Origin: Aquamicrobium sp. LC103
Lineage (GTDB): Bacteria > Pseudomonadota > Alphaproteobacteria > Rhizobiales > Rhizobiaceae
Assembly (NCBI RefSeq): GCF_001014615.2
Contig: NZ_LBCQ02000007.1
Span: 266,477-330,476, forward strand
DNA length: 64,000 nucleotides
Reading direction: 5' to 3'
Below, one piece after another: positions 44,180 through 53,390 of this stretch; position 1 is the stretch's first letter; each line of letters opens with the position of its first letter. The notes beneath the pieces are model-generated. The model was given only the letters and a program-made list of their open reading frames with translations. It did not search any database and was not told the DNA's origin. The translations under genes and the position numbers were made by a program.

Positions 44180-44923
44180 ATGACCGACGAAGCAATTCCA
44201 TCCAGCGATTCCACTGACTATCTGCACTGGTATCTCAAAGGCGTAAGAGGCGCTTTCTCCGTTCCCGCGCTCATTCTTGCCAGTGCCTTCATCGGCTTTG
44301 CCGGTCTGGCGAAGGAGGCCGGCCTGACGCTCGTGCAGACCGTCTTCATGACGGCCGTCATCTGGGCGTTGCCGGCCAAGGTCGTGCTCGTCGGCGCGAT
44401 CATTGCCGGAAACTCCCTTCCCGCCGCGGCCTTCGCGGTCGCGCTTTCCTCCGTCCGCCTCGCGCCGATGGTGGTGGCGCTCGTTCCCGAACTACGCGCG
44501 GAGAAAACGCGTTCCTGGGTGCTCTACTTCCTGTCGCATTTCGTGGCGGTGACGTCCTGGGTGCTGGCCATGGACCGTCTGCGTCATGTGCCGCGACAGG
44601 CGCGCACGGCCTACTATGGCGGGCTCGGCGGCACGCTCGTGCTCATCAACATGATCGTCGTCGCTGTCGTCTTCCTGCTTGCCGAAACGCTGCCGCCGAC
44701 CGCCTCGGCCGCGCTTTTTCTGCTCACGCCGATGTATTTTTTGACCTCGCTGTGGGGATCGGCGCGTGAACGGGCGGGCCATGTCGCGATGGTCTTCGGG
44801 CTCGTTCTCGGCCCGGTGTTCCATGTCTACCTGCCGGGCTTCGATCTCCTGGCCGCCGGGCTGATCGGCGGCGGCGGCGCCTATCTCATCCACCGCTTCC
44901 GCCGGAAAGGTGCGTCTGCATGA
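44180..44923 (+). CDS. azlC: AzlC family branched-chain amino acid exporter subunit
   Basis: A 247-residue inner-membrane protein of the AzlC/YgaZ family, the large subunit of a two-part branched-chain amino acid exporter. Seen: several membrane helices and the family motif GFAGLAKEAGLTLVQTVFMTAVIWALPAKVV near residues 35-65, which opens the first bundle. The ATG at 44180 was chosen; the frame is open a little further upstream without a family match. It overlaps azlD by 4 bp. Confidence 0.92.
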   Translation: MTDEAIPSSDSTDYLHWYLKGVRGAFSVPALILASAFIGFAGLAKEAGLTLVQTVFMTAVIWALPAKVVLVGAIIAGNSLPAAAFAVALSSVRLAPMVVALVPELRAEKTRSWVLYFLSHFVAVTSWVLAMDRLRHVPRQARTAYYGGLGGTLVLINMIVVAVVFLLAETLPPTASAALFLLTPMYFLTSLWGSARERAGHVAMVFGLVLGPVFHVYLPGFDLLAAGLIGGGGAYLIHRFRRKGASA

Positions 44924-45270
44924 CCTTCTGGTCGATCGATGCCTGGTGGTGGCCCTTCCTCTTCATCCTGATCGGCGGATGGCTCGCGACCGACGCCTGG
45001 CGCTTTCTTGGCGTCTATCTCGGCGGGCGCATCTCGGAAGATTCCGATCTCATGGTGTTCGTGCGCGCGCTGGCGACGGCGCTCGTCGCCGCAGTCATCG
45101 CCAATCTGATCGTCTTTCCGAACGGCGCGCTCGCCGATGTTCCGCTGGCGTTGAGGGTAGGGGCCGCGGCCGCGGGTTTCGCCGCCTATCTCTTCGGCGG
45201 AAAGTATATACTGGCGGGTATCGGCGTGGCGGAAGCGGTTCTGCTCTGCGGCATCTGGATGCTCGGCTGA
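44920..45270 (+). CDS. azlD: AzlD family protein, exporter small subunit
   Basis: A 116-residue inner-membrane protein of the AzlD/YgaH family, the small partner of AzlC. Seen: four membrane helices, with TDAWRFLGVYLGGRISEDSDLMVFVRALATALVAAVIANLIVFPNG, the typical core. Start ATG overlaps the azlC stop by 4 bp (ATGA), so both are made together. The substrate, likely valine or another branched-chain amino acid, is inferred from the family. Confidence 0.9.
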   Translation: MTFWSIDAWWWPFLFILIGGWLATDAWRFLGVYLGGRISEDSDLMVFVRALATALVAAVIANLIVFPNGALADVPLALRVGAAAAGFAAYLFGGKYILAGIGVAEAVLLCGIWMLG

Positions 45271-45335
45271 AGCGGCATTAGCCTTCTCTTAGAAGAGTTC
45301 TGCTAGGCACGGAGCATGTGGCGAAGGGGCCAGAC

Positions 45336-46262
45336 ATGCTTCTCCATCCCGGCGAGCGCATTGCCGCGATCATTACCGCCGTTCTGCTGGCGGCCGACCT
45401 TGTCCTGATATTCGTGGCGGCGCATGACGTCGACTGGTCGGGCTATGCCGGTGTCGTGTCGATCGGGCTGGGCGCTTTCGCCTGTGGCCTTTTCTATCGC
45501 CGCAGCGGCCGCAGCGAGGAAATCTCGCTTGCCGCGACCGCGACCGGCCTTTTCATATTGTTCACGATCGCCGGCTCGCTCTTCAACTATCTGCTCCTGC
45601 CCATCGGCGAGCGCCGCATCGACGCGATCCTTATGACGATCGACGGGTATCTGGGCTATTCCTGGCCGGGTTTCGTCACCGCGGTATCGAGCTTTCCGGC
45701 GTTCGGCGCCGTCTTGCGCATGGTCTATCTGAGTTCGCTGGCACAGCTTGTCGTCGTGATCGTCGTCCTGGGCTTTGCCGGACGCCGCGACGACCTGCAC
45801 CGCTTCCTGGTGACGGGCATGCTGGCCGCGCTGATGGCGATCGCGATCTGGTCGCTCATGCCGAGCTTCGGGCCATCCGCCTACCATGTCCTGCCGGCTG
45901 AAACCGAGGCGTCGCTGCGCATGGTGGTCGGCTCCCTCTATGGCGCCGAACTCAACCGCCTCGGTGCCGAGGGGCCGATCATGCTTTCGCCCAGGGACGG
46001 TCTCGGCCTGATCGCCTTCCCGTCCTTCCACACGGTGATGGCCTGCATGGCCGTTTGGTTCACGGCTTCGATGAGACGGTTGTTTCCGGTCTTCCTTGCC
46101 GTCAATCTCCTGATGATGCCCGCCATACTCGTCCATGGCGGGCATCATCTGGTCGACATCTTCGGCGGGATAGCGGTCTTCGCGGCGGCGCTTTTCATTG
46201 CCTGCAGAACATTGGCGGCCTCGGCTGGTGCCGAAACCGCTTCTCCGCTGCCTCAGGCCTGA
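45336..46262 (+). CDS. PAP2-family membrane phosphatase
   Basis: A 308-residue integral membrane protein of the phosphatidic acid phosphatase type 2 family. Seen: about eight membrane helices and the late motifs FPSFHTVMA and HGGHHLVDIFGG, which supply catalytic His residues. An Arg motif is not obvious, so the family subtype may be the inositol-phosphoceramide synthase-like group. The ATG at 45336 follows an AAGGGG site by 6 bases. A GTG at 45318 has no good spacing. Its stop overlaps the convergent HIT gene by 10 bp. Confidence 0.85.
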   Translation: MLLHPGERIAAIITAVLLAADLVLIFVAAHDVDWSGYAGVVSIGLGAFACGLFYRRSGRSEEISLAATATGLFILFTIAGSLFNYLLLPIGERRIDAILMTIDGYLGYSWPGFVTAVSSFPAFGAVLRMVYLSSLAQLVVVIVVLGFAGRRDDLHRFLVTGMLAALMAIAIWSLMPSFGPSAYHVLPAETEASLRMVVGSLYGAELNRLGAEGPIMLSPRDGLGLIAFPSFHTVMACMAVWFTASMRRLFPVFLAVNLLMMPAILVHGGHHLVDIFGGIAVFAAALFIACRTLAASAGAETASPLPQA

Positions 46263-46690
46263 GCGGCAAGAACCGCTTTGATTTTCTCGGCCTGTTCGGC
46301 AAGCACCGCCTGATCGGCCATCTGACCGGTATGCGGCTTCAACGCGATTCCCTCGAAACGGGGAAGGATATGCACGTGCAGGTGAAACACCACCTGTCCG
46401 CCCGCCTGCTCGTTGAATTGCTGGATCATCACGCCGTCGGCAGAGAACGCCTCGACGGCGGCCTTGGCGAGCTTGCGCGTGGTGCGCGCCACGGCGGCGA
46501 GGCTGTCGTCCTCCACGTCGAATATGTTGCGCGCCGGCTTCTTCGGAATCACCAGGCAATGACCGTCGCCGCGCGGCATGATGTCCATGAAGGCGAAGGT
46601 ATCGTCGTCCTCGTAGATCTTGTGCGACGGCAGCTCGCCGCGCAGGATTTTCGCGAAGATATTGTTCGGGTCGTAGCTGGCCTGGCTCAT
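46253..46690 (-). CDS. HIT family nucleotide-binding protein
   Basis: A 145-residue histidine-triad protein. Seen: the opening NIFAKILRGELPSHKIYEDDDTFAFMDIMPRGDGHCLVIPKK and the triad HLHVHILP. Members hydrolyse AMP conjugates such as adenosine phosphoramidates, so a role in nucleotide clean-up is likely. Start: ATG at 46690; the open frame before it lacks family similarity. Downstream of the FemAB-like gene on the same strand, with 98 bp between. Its 3' end overlaps the PAP2 gene by 10 bp. Confidence 0.94.
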   Translation of the reverse strand: MSQASYDPNNIFAKILRGELPSHKIYEDDDTFAFMDIMPRGDGHCLVIPKKPARNIFDVEDDSLAAVARTTRKLAKAAVEAFSADGVMIQQFNEQAGGQVVFHLHVHILPRFEGIALKPHTGQMADQAVLAEQAEKIKAVLAAQA

Positions 46691-46788
46691 CTCATCCTCA
46701 CTAGGCGATTGGCGAATAGGGAGTAGCGAATGGCGACGGATACGTCCACAGCCAGCCTTGGTTGCCGCGCGCAAAAAGGCGAAACGCG

Positions 46789-48018
46789 TTATTCGTCGCT
46801 TGCCATCGCCGGCCGGTCCTTCCTGAACGGACCGTGTTCCTCCAGATAGTCGCCGACCGCCTCGATGTCGCGGCGTTCACGTTCGAGATAGTCGGCGACG
46901 GCTCTGCGCAGGCCGGGATGGGCGATGAAATGGGCCGAATGCGTCGTGACGGGCATGTAGCCGCGCGCCAGCTTGTGCTCGCCCTGGGCGCCGGCCTCGA
47001 CGGTCCTCAGACCCCTCGATATCGCGAAGTCGATCGCCTGATGGTAACAGACCTCGAAATGCAGATAGGGATGATCCTCGATGCAGCCCCAGTTGCGGCC
47101 GTAGAGCGTATCCGACCCGATGAAATTGATCGCGCCGGCGACGTAGCGGCCGGCACGCCTCGCCATGACGAGCAGAATGTCGTCCTTCATCCGCTCGCCG
47201 ATCAACGAAAAGAACTCGCGGTTGAGATAGGGGCGGCCCCATTTGCGCCCGCCAGTGTCCATGTAGAACGCAAAGAAATCGTCCCAAACGGCTTCCGTGA
47301 GGTCGCTGCCGGTGAGCCAGTCTATTCCGATGCCATCGGCGAGCGCCTCGCGCCGCTCCTTCTTCAGCGCCTTGCGCTTGCGCGAGGCGAGGGTCGAGAG
47401 AAAATCGTCGTAGCAGGAATAGCCGGGATTGCCGAAATGGAACTGCTGGTCGGTCCGGTGAAGAAAGCCGGCGGCCTCCAGCGAGCGGATCTCCTCCGCT
47501 TCGGCGAAGGTGACATGGACCGAGGACGTGCCGAGCCGTTCGTTCAGGGCCTTCAGCCCTTCGGCAAGTGCCGCGCGCACCGCCGCGGCATCGCCGGTGC
47601 GGCCTGTCAGAAGACGAGGGCCGGTCGCGGGCGTGAACGGCACGCTGACCTGCAGCTTCGGATAATAGCTTCCTCCGGCACGCTCGAACGCGTCGGCCCA
47701 GCCGTGATCGAAGACATACTCGCCTTGGCTGTGGGTCTTGAGATAACAGGGCACCGCGCCGATCAGCGCGCCGCCGGGACCTTCGAGCCGCAGGTGCTGC
47801 CCGAGCCAACCCGCGCCGCGTCCCGTACATCCACTGTCTTCCAGCGTTTTCAAAAAATCGTATGATATGAATGGGTTGTAAGAAAAATCTGATTGTCTGC
47901 GCGAAGCGCCGCGCAGGCTTTCCCATTCATTTCGCGAGAAAGCATCAAGGCTCGGCGAGACGCGAATGACGAATTCGCTCTCGCCGGCGGAAGCACCCTC
48001 GTGGCCCGCTTTGTTCAT
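46789..48018 (-). CDS. FemAB-like GNAT protein (DUF482)
   Basis: A 409-residue protein of the FemAB-like/DUF482 group with two GNAT folds, often called peptidoglycan biosynthesis protein without proof. Seen: the opening FSRNEWESLRGASR, YPKLQVSVPFTPATGPRLL, the central KRKALKKERREALADGIGIDWL, and the C-terminal YHQAIDFAISRGLRTVEAGAQGEHKLARGYMPV, the family signature. Cytoplasmic. Third of the minus-strand set RidA-GDPD-FemAB-HIT. The acyl donor is unknown. Confidence 0.87.
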   Translation of the reverse strand: MNKAGHEGASAGESEFVIRVSPSLDAFSRNEWESLRGASRRQSDFSYNPFISYDFLKTLEDSGCTGRGAGWLGQHLRLEGPGGALIGAVPCYLKTHSQGEYVFDHGWADAFERAGGSYYPKLQVSVPFTPATGPRLLTGRTGDAAAVRAALAEGLKALNERLGTSSVHVTFAEAEEIRSLEAAGFLHRTDQQFHFGNPGYSCYDDFLSTLASRKRKALKKERREALADGIGIDWLTGSDLTEAVWDDFFAFYMDTGGRKWGRPYLNREFFSLIGERMKDDILLVMARRAGRYVAGAINFIGSDTLYGRNWGCIEDHPYLHFEVCYHQAIDFAISRGLRTVEAGAQGEHKLARGYMPVTTHSAHFIAHPGLRRAVADYLERERRDIEAVGDYLEEHGPFRKDRPAMASDE

Positions 48019-48075
48019 ACCGAACTAGATACGCGACATATTGTGCAATGCAAGATGCCGACGTTCACGCTTGCT

Positions 48076-48789
48076 TCAAGCGGCCTCGAATCCCTCGAAC
48101 GTCATCTGGTCGGCATGCGCCACCGTGATCTCGGCGGCGTTCTCGTCGCGCACGGTCCAGGTGATGACGGGCATCGCCAGCTTCTCGCGCACGAAGGTGA
48201 TGAAGGGATTGGGCAGGTCCATCACGCCGAAGGACACGAAGGAGATCGGGTGCGCGAGCATCGAAAAATGCGCTTCGAGATCGGTGACGCTCCTGCCATG
48301 CGCCGTCAGCCCGCCCGGGATGCCGGGCGCATCGGCGGCGAACTGCCTTATCAGCCAATGGTCGAACGACATGATCGCCGCTTCGCCCCGATATTCCGAA
48401 AGCACCTGAGCGACCTTGGCGACCAGCGTCTCGTCCTTGCCCTCGATGCCCTTCAATTCGATGATCAGCGGCACGCGCCCGCGTACCGTCGCCAGCATTT
48501 CGGCCAGCGTCGGCACGTGGTCTTCCGTGCCGCCGACCTTCATCTGGGCAAGCTCGCCGGCGGTCTTCTCGAAGATACGGCCCTCGTTTCCGGTAAGCCG
48601 CTTGAGCACATTGTCGTGGAAGACGACAGGCACGCCGTCGGCGGAGAGGTGCACGTCGCATTCGATCGCATAATCGCGCTCGACCGCCGCCTCGAAGGCC
48701 GAGAGCGTGTTTTCCCAGCGGCGGTCGTTCATGTCGTGATAGCCGCGATGGGCGATCGGACGGCGCGAGAGCCAGGATATGTCGCTCAT
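48076..48789 (-). CDS. Glycerophosphodiester phosphodiesterase (cytoplasmic UgpQ-like)
   Basis: A 237-residue enzyme that splits glycerophosphodiesters to glycerol 3-phosphate and an alcohol. Seen: the catalytic start PIAHRGYHDMNDRRWENTLSAFEAAVERDYAIECDVHLSADGVPVVFHD, with the HR, E-N and H-D residues in order. No signal peptide, so cytoplasmic like UgpQ. The gene begins 11 bp after RidA and ends 57 bp before the FemAB-like gene, suggesting one operon on the minus strand. Confidence 0.93.
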   Translation of the reverse strand: MSDISWLSRRPIAHRGYHDMNDRRWENTLSAFEAAVERDYAIECDVHLSADGVPVVFHDNVLKRLTGNEGRIFEKTAGELAQMKVGGTEDHVPTLAEMLATVRGRVPLIIELKGIEGKDETLVAKVAQVLSEYRGEAAIMSFDHWLIRQFAADAPGIPGGLTAHGRSVTDLEAHFSMLAHPISFVSFGVMDLPNPFITFVREKLAMPVITWTVRDENAAEITVAHADQMTFEGFEAA

Positions 48790-48800
48790 GGGGGCGCCGC

Positions 48801-49265
48801 CTATTCGACTTCGACGATGGCTTCGATCTCGACCGCCGCGTTCAGCGGCAGCACGGCGACGCCGACGGCGGAGCGGGCATGCTTGCCGCGCTCGCCGAGC
48901 GCCTCGGCCAAAAAGTCGGACGCGCCGTTGGCGACCAGATGCTGCTCGGTGAAATCCGGGCTGGAGGCCACGAAGACGGTGATCTTCACCAGCCTCCTGA
49001 TTCTTTCGAGGTCCCCGATGGCCGCCTTCACCTGGGCGAGGATATTGATCGCGCAGGCTTTGGCGGCTTCCTTGCCGGCGGCGGTGTCGAGATCGCGTCC
49101 GAGCAGCCCGGTGGCGATCAGCTTGCCCTCGACCAGCGGGAGCTGCCCCGCGGTCAGGAGCAGGTTTCCGCTTTGCGCGAAAGGCACGTAGTTGGCCGCG
49201 GGAGCAGCGGCGGCGGGGATCGTCACGCCCAGTCCGGCGAGGCGTTTTTCAATTGTGTCGCCCAT
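48801..49265 (-). CDS. RidA/YjgF family protein
   Basis: A 154-residue member of the RidA/YER057c/UK114 family. RidA hydrolyses reactive enamine/imine intermediates from pyridoxal enzymes. Seen: YVPFAQSGNLLLTAGQLP, AAGKEAAKACAINILAQVKAAIGDLERI, KITVFVASSPDFTEQHLVANGASD, and VGVAVLPLNAAVEIEAI. The catalytic Arg of RidA (ARxAV context) seems present as KHARSAVGVA. ATG at 49265 gives a normal N-terminus; the frame is open further upstream. First gene of its operon, divergent from EipB. Confidence 0.92.
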   Translation of the reverse strand: MGDTIEKRLAGLGVTIPAAAAPAANYVPFAQSGNLLLTAGQLPLVEGKLIATGLLGRDLDTAAGKEAAKACAINILAQVKAAIGDLERIRRLVKITVFVASSPDFTEQHLVANGASDFLAEALGERGKHARSAVGVAVLPLNAAVEIEAIVEVE

Positions 49266-49396
49266 TGTGTATTCCTTATGCTTCCATGCGAGGATATGAA
49301 CAGGTTGCGATTTTCGCCTCGGTTCTGCCACGAAAATTTTCTGTGGTGAACAGATAGATTGCGGCAGCAGCCTCGCCGCGGATCGGAGAAGAATAC

Positions 49397-50221
49397 ATGC
49401 GCTTTGCGCGCCTTGCCCTGCCAGCCGTTCTCGCCTCCTCAACCATCGTCTCGGTTCCGGCCTTCGCCGCCGGAACCCTGATGCCGCATCGCGCCGTCTA
49501 TGACCTCGCGCTCGACCGGGCCTCCGACAGGTCGGGAATCACCGGCATTTCGGGCCGCATGGTCTACGAGTTCAACGGCTCCGCATGCGAGGGCTATACC
49601 GTCACCTTCCGGTTCGTTACCCAGATCGACACCAGTGAAGTGTCGCGCATGACCGACCAGCAGACGACGACCTACGAGGACGGCGCCGGGAAGAGCTTCA
49701 GCTTCGTCACCCGCTCCTTCATCGATCAGGCGCTCGACAAGGAGCTGAAGGGCACGGCCAAGATTTCGCCGGACGATACGCTGGTCGCGATCGACAAGCC
49801 GCAGAAGCAGGAGGTCGTCTTGGAGGCGACGCAGTTCCCCACGCAGCATCTGCTGGAACTGCTCGGCAAGGCCGAGAAGGGCGAGACCTTCTACGAGACG
49901 ACGTTGTTCGACGGTTCCGAGGATGCCGACAAGGTCATGACGACGACGGTCATCATCGGCAAGGAGGCTCCGGCGAAGGCCGACGACCCGGAGTTGAAGG
50001 CCATGGAACCGCTCGCCAAGGACGGCTTCTGGCCCGTCGATATCGCCTATTTCGACCTGGAGGAGGCCGATGGCGAGGAGATGCCGACCTACCGCATCAG
50101 CTTCAAGCTGCACGAAAACGGCGTGACGCGCGATCTCGTGATGGATTACGGCGACTTCTCCATGAAGGGAACGCTCGTCAACCTGTCGCTGTTCGATCCG
50201 CCGGCCGCCTGTCCGAACTAG
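49397..50221 (+). CDS. eipB: DUF1849 envelope integrity protein, EipB-like
   Basis: A 274-residue periplasmic protein matching EipB of Brucella (DUF1849), a spiral beta-sheet protein needed for envelope integrity. Seen: a signal peptide ending FAA at about residue 25, HRAVYDLALDRASDRSGITGISGRMVYEFNG, and the two conserved Cys, Cys64 (GSACEGY) and Cys272 at the C-terminus (AACPN), which form a disulfide in EipB. Transcribed away from RidA. Its partner gene in Brucella studies, the TPR protein TtpA, is not in this window. Confidence 0.92.
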   Translation: MRFARLALPAVLASSTIVSVPAFAAGTLMPHRAVYDLALDRASDRSGITGISGRMVYEFNGSACEGYTVTFRFVTQIDTSEVSRMTDQQTTTYEDGAGKSFSFVTRSFIDQALDKELKGTAKISPDDTLVAIDKPQKQEVVLEATQFPTQHLLELLGKAEKGETFYETTLFDGSEDADKVMTTTVIIGKEAPAKADDPELKAMEPLAKDGFWPVDIAYFDLEEADGEEMPTYRISFKLHENGVTRDLVMDYGDFSMKGTLVNLSLFDPPAACPN

Positions 50222-50230
50222 GGTCATGCC

Positions 50231-50527
50231 GTGGCGGTCTATGTCGACGCGGCGATCTGGGCCTGGGCAGGGCGCAAATGGTGCCATCTGCTGGCCGACG
50301 ATCAGGAGGAGCTTCATCGCTTCGCCGCGCGCATGGGCATTCATCGCAACTGTTACCAAGGCCCGCCCAAGACATCGGCTCCGCATTACGACCTGACCGG
50401 GTTCGAACGCGACCGGGCGGTCCGCATGGGCGCCATACCGTCGAGCCGGGCCGAGATCCTGACGGTGTTCCGCCGCGTGCGCGAGCCGCGCGGAAAGAAA
50501 GCCGGCCACAGGCTGGCCGCCGAATAG
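50231..50527 (+). CDS. DUF4031 family protein
   Basis: A 98-residue cytoplasmic protein of unknown function. Seen: the family start MAVYVDAAIWAWAGRKWCHLLADDQEELHRFAARMG, then a His-rich centre (HRNCYQG, APHYDLT) and a final ILTVFRRVREPRG. The pattern of Asp, His and Tyr suggests a small enzyme or metal binder, but none is proven. Start: GTG at 50231, 9 bp after the eipB stop, so probably the same transcript. Ends 170 bp before rpsB. Confidence 0.82.
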   Translation: MAVYVDAAIWAWAGRKWCHLLADDQEELHRFAARMGIHRNCYQGPPKTSAPHYDLTGFERDRAVRMGAIPSSRAEILTVFRRVREPRGKKAGHRLAAE

Positions 50528-50541
50528 CGGGCAGGCGGCGC

Positions 50542-50570
50542 TTGCATTGCGCGGCGATACCAACTATATG
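50542..50570 (+). promoter_or_regulatory. Candidate sigma-70 promoter of the rpsB operon
   Basis: TTGCAT, 17-base spacer, TATATG. Four of six consensus bases in each hexamer, perfect spacing. It leaves a leader of about 120 bases before rpsB, which could bind S2 for autoregulation. Confidence 0.55.
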
Positions 50571-50697
50571 CGCGCACATTCCACACACGGGCTTTGGTGT
50601 CTGTCCGGGAGAAATCCGGCTGGGACCTCCGGTGGCAAAGGGCATTTTGCCTCTTTGTCGATGGCTCGTGGAGGCTTGAACCGGAAAGGAAAATAGA

Positions 50698-51480
50698 ATG
50701 GCTCTGCCTGATTACAGCATGCGCCAGCTTCTGGAAGCTGGTGTTCACTTCGGCCACCAGACCCACCGCTGGAACCCGAAGATGGCGCCCTTTATCTTCG
50801 GCGCCCGCAACAACATTCACATCATCGACCTGTCGCAGACGGTTCCGCTGCTGCACCAGGCGCTCAAGCAGGTTTCCGACACGGTCGCCAAGGGCGGCCG
50901 CGTGCTCTTCGTCGGCACCAAGCGCCAGGCTTCGGACATCGTCGCCGACGCCGCCAAGCGCTCGGCGCAGTATTACGTCAATTCGCGCTGGCTCGGCGGC
51001 ATGCTGACCAACTGGAAGACGATCTCCAACTCGATCCAGCGCCTGCGCAAACTCGACGAGCTGCTCGCTTCGGAAGCCCAGGGCTTCACCAAGAAGGAGC
51101 GCCTGAATCTCGAGCGCGAGCGCGAGAAGCTCGACCGCGCCCTCGGCGGCATCAAGGACATGGGCTCCACGCCGGACCTTATGTTCGTGATCGACACCAA
51201 CAAGGAAGCGATCGCCATCCAGGAAGCCAAGCGTCTCGGCATTCCGGTCGTCGCGGTCGTCGATTCGAACTGCGATCCGGACAGGGTCGATTTCCCGATC
51301 CCCGGCAATGACGACGCCGCACGCGCCATTCAGCTCTATTGCGACCTGATCGCCAAGGCTGCGATCGACGGCATCGAGCGCCAGCAGGGCGCTCTCGGCA
51401 TCGACCTTGGCGAGCAGGCCGAAACTCCGGCCGAGCCTGCGCTCGACGAGACCCCGGCCGAGGATTCCAAGGAAGCCTGA
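50698..51480 (+). CDS. rpsB: 30S ribosomal protein S2
   Basis: A 260-residue ribosomal protein that joins the small subunit late. Seen: [27 protein letters not shown], the signature for S2, [22 protein letters not shown], and [42 protein letters not shown]. An acidic C-terminal tail of about 25 residues is longer than in E. coli. AAGGA lies before the ATG. First gene of rpsB-tsf. Confidence 0.98.
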   Translation: MALPDYSMRQLLEAGVHFGHQTHRWNPKMAPFIFGARNNIHIIDLSQTVPLLHQALKQVSDTVAKGGRVLFVGTKRQASDIVADAAKRSAQYYVNSRWLGGMLTNWKTISNSIQRLRKLDELLASEAQGFTKKERLNLEREREKLDRALGGIKDMGSTPDLMFVIDTNKEAIAIQEAKRLGIPVVAVVDSNCDPDRVDFPIPGNDDAARAIQLYCDLIAKAAIDGIERQQGALGIDLGEQAETPAEPALDETPAEDSKEA

Positions 51481-51521
51481 CGCCGGCGGCCCGAAGGGCC
51501 GACGATGACCGAACGGGCGAC

Positions 51522-51560
51522 GGGCGCACCTGGCAACACCATGGTGCGCCGTGCCTTTTG
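51522..51560 (+). other. Hairpin between rpsB and tsf
   Basis: GGCGCACC pairs with GGTGCGCC around a 12-base loop, followed by GTGCCTTTTG. A weak terminator or attenuator that could lower tsf relative to rpsB, or a processing site. Confidence 0.45.
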
Positions 51561-51585
51561 AAGGATTTGAGATAAAGAGGCGACA

Positions 51586-52509
51586 ATGAGCATTTCCGCT
51601 GCACAGGTCAAACAACTGCGCGACATGACCGGCGCTGGCATGATGGACTGCAAGGCGGCCCTTGCCGAAACCAATGGCGACATGGAAGCCGCGGTCGACT
51701 GGTTGCGTAAGAAGGGCATCGCGAAGGCCGACAAGAAGGCCGGCCGCACGGCTGCCGAGGGTCTTATCGGCGTTGCCTCGGACGCCAACAGCGCCGTCGT
51801 GGTTGAGGTCAACTCCGAGACCGACTTCGTTGCCCGCAACGACGCCTTCCAGGATATCGTCCGCAACATCGCCAATGTCGCTCTCGGCACCGACGGTTCC
51901 GTCGAGGCGGTGGGCGCCGCCGCCTATCCGGGCAACGGCAAGTCCGTCACCGACACGATCAAGGACGCGATCGGAACGATCGGCGAGAATATGAGCCTGC
52001 GCCGCTCCGCCAAGCTCGGCGTCGGTTCCGGCGCGGTCGCGATCTACGTCCACAACTCCGTGGTCGAAAACCTCGGCAAGATGGGCGTTCTGGTGGCGAT
52101 CGAGACGACCGGCAATGCCGATGCGGCGCGCGCCTTCGCCCGCCAGGTCGCCATGCACGTCGCCGCGACCAACCCGCTCGCCCTGACGGCCGAAGAGGTC
52201 GACCAGGCGGCCGTGGCGCGCGAGAAGGCGATCTTCGCCGACCAGGCCCGCGAATCCGGCAAGCCGGAAAACATCATCGAAAAGATGGTGGAGGGCCGCA
52301 TGCGCAAGTTCTTCGAGGAAGTCGTGCTCCTGAAGCAGAACTTCGTCATGAACCCCGACGTGACCGTCGAGCAGGCGCTGAAGGACGCCGAGAAGGAGAT
52401 CGGCGCGCCCGCGAAGATCACCGGCTTCGTCCGCTTCGCGCTCGGCGAGGGCATCGAGAAGGAAGAGACCGACTTCGCAGCCGAGGTTGCCGCCGCGGTC
52501 AAGAAGTAA
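51586..52509 (+). CDS. tsf: Translation elongation factor Ts
   Basis: A 307-residue nucleotide exchange factor for EF-Tu. Seen: the N-terminal UBA-like helix pair [23 protein letters not shown], the signature [15 protein letters not shown] at about residues 78-92, and the second-domain repeat [19 protein letters not shown]. Normal family length. AAGAGG lies just before the ATG. 105 bp after rpsB. Confidence 0.98.
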   Translation: MSISAAQVKQLRDMTGAGMMDCKAALAETNGDMEAAVDWLRKKGIAKADKKAGRTAAEGLIGVASDANSAVVVEVNSETDFVARNDAFQDIVRNIANVALGTDGSVEAVGAAAYPGNGKSVTDTIKDAIGTIGENMSLRRSAKLGVGSGAVAIYVHNSVVENLGKMGVLVAIETTGNADAARAFARQVAMHVAATNPLALTAEEVDQAAVAREKAIFADQARESGKPENIIEKMVEGRMRKFFEEVVLLKQNFVMNPDVTVEQALKDAEKEIGAPAKITGFVRFALGEGIEKEETDFAAEVAAAVKK

Positions 52510-52609
52510 GCCGCAAGGCATTTCCCTCGGGGACATCGACGGGGCGTCGCGTGACATCGCGGCGCCCTTCGTGTATCGGAAGCCCGCACAATCAAGCGAC
52601 GAGGAACCA

Positions 52610-53332
52610 ATGCCCGCAACGCCCGCCTATCGACGCGTACTCCTCAAGGCCTCCGGCGAAGCGCTCATGGGAGAGCAGGGGTTCGGCATCGACGTTTCCG
52701 TGGCCGACCGCATCGCCGCCGACATCAAGGAAGCCCGCGATCTCGGCGTCGAGGTCGGTGTCGTCATCGGCGGCGGCAACATCTTCCGCGGCGTCGCGGT
52801 CGCTTCGAAGGGCGGGGACCGGGTGACCGGCGACCACATGGGCATGCTGGCCACCGTCATCAATTCGCTGGCGTTGCGTACGTCGCTGGTCAAGATCGGC
52901 GTCGACGCGGTGGTGCTCTCCGCCATCGCCATGCCGGAGCTTTGCGAAAGCTTCTCGCAGCGTCAGGCGACCGCCTACATGAACGAGGGCAAGGTGGTGA
53001 TCTTCGCCGGCGGCACGGGCAACCCCTTCTTCACGACCGATTCCGCCGCCGCGCTCCGCGCCGCCGAGATCGGGGCCGACGCTCTCTTCAAGGCAACCCA
53101 GGTCGACGGCGTCTATTCCGCCGACCCCAAGAAGGACCCCAGCGCGGTCCGATACGAGCGCATCACCCATGCCGAAGTGCTGCGCAACGGCCTCTCCATC
53201 ATGGATACGGCGGCAATTGCACTTGCGCGGGAGAACAACATTCCGATAATCGTCTATTCGATTCATGAAAAAGGTGGTTTCGGAGCTATTCTGAGGGGCG
53301 AAGGCCACTGCACCGTCGTCAGCGACGCGTGA
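52610..53332 (+). CDS. pyrH: UMP kinase
   Basis: A 240-residue hexameric enzyme that phosphorylates UMP to UDP, usually UTP-inhibited and GTP-activated. Seen: the start [49 protein letters not shown] (UMP site), [23 protein letters not shown], and [17 protein letters not shown]. Start: ATG at 52610 with GAGGA upstream. 100 bp after tsf, 58 bp before frr. The enzyme also feeds UDP-sugar supply for the envelope genes downstream. Confidence 0.98.
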   Translation: MPATPAYRRVLLKASGEALMGEQGFGIDVSVADRIAADIKEARDLGVEVGVVIGGGNIFRGVAVASKGGDRVTGDHMGMLATVINSLALRTSLVKIGVDAVVLSAIAMPELCESFSQRQATAYMNEGKVVIFAGGTGNPFFTTDSAAALRAAEIGADALFKATQVDGVYSADPKKDPSAVRYERITHAEVLRNGLSIMDTAAIALARENNIPIIVYSIHEKGGFGAILRGEGHCTVVSDA

Positions 53333-53390
53333 GGAAGGGCGCCTGGAACCATATGTGTACTTTGCCGGCGAGGCCGGAGACGGAGGTATT

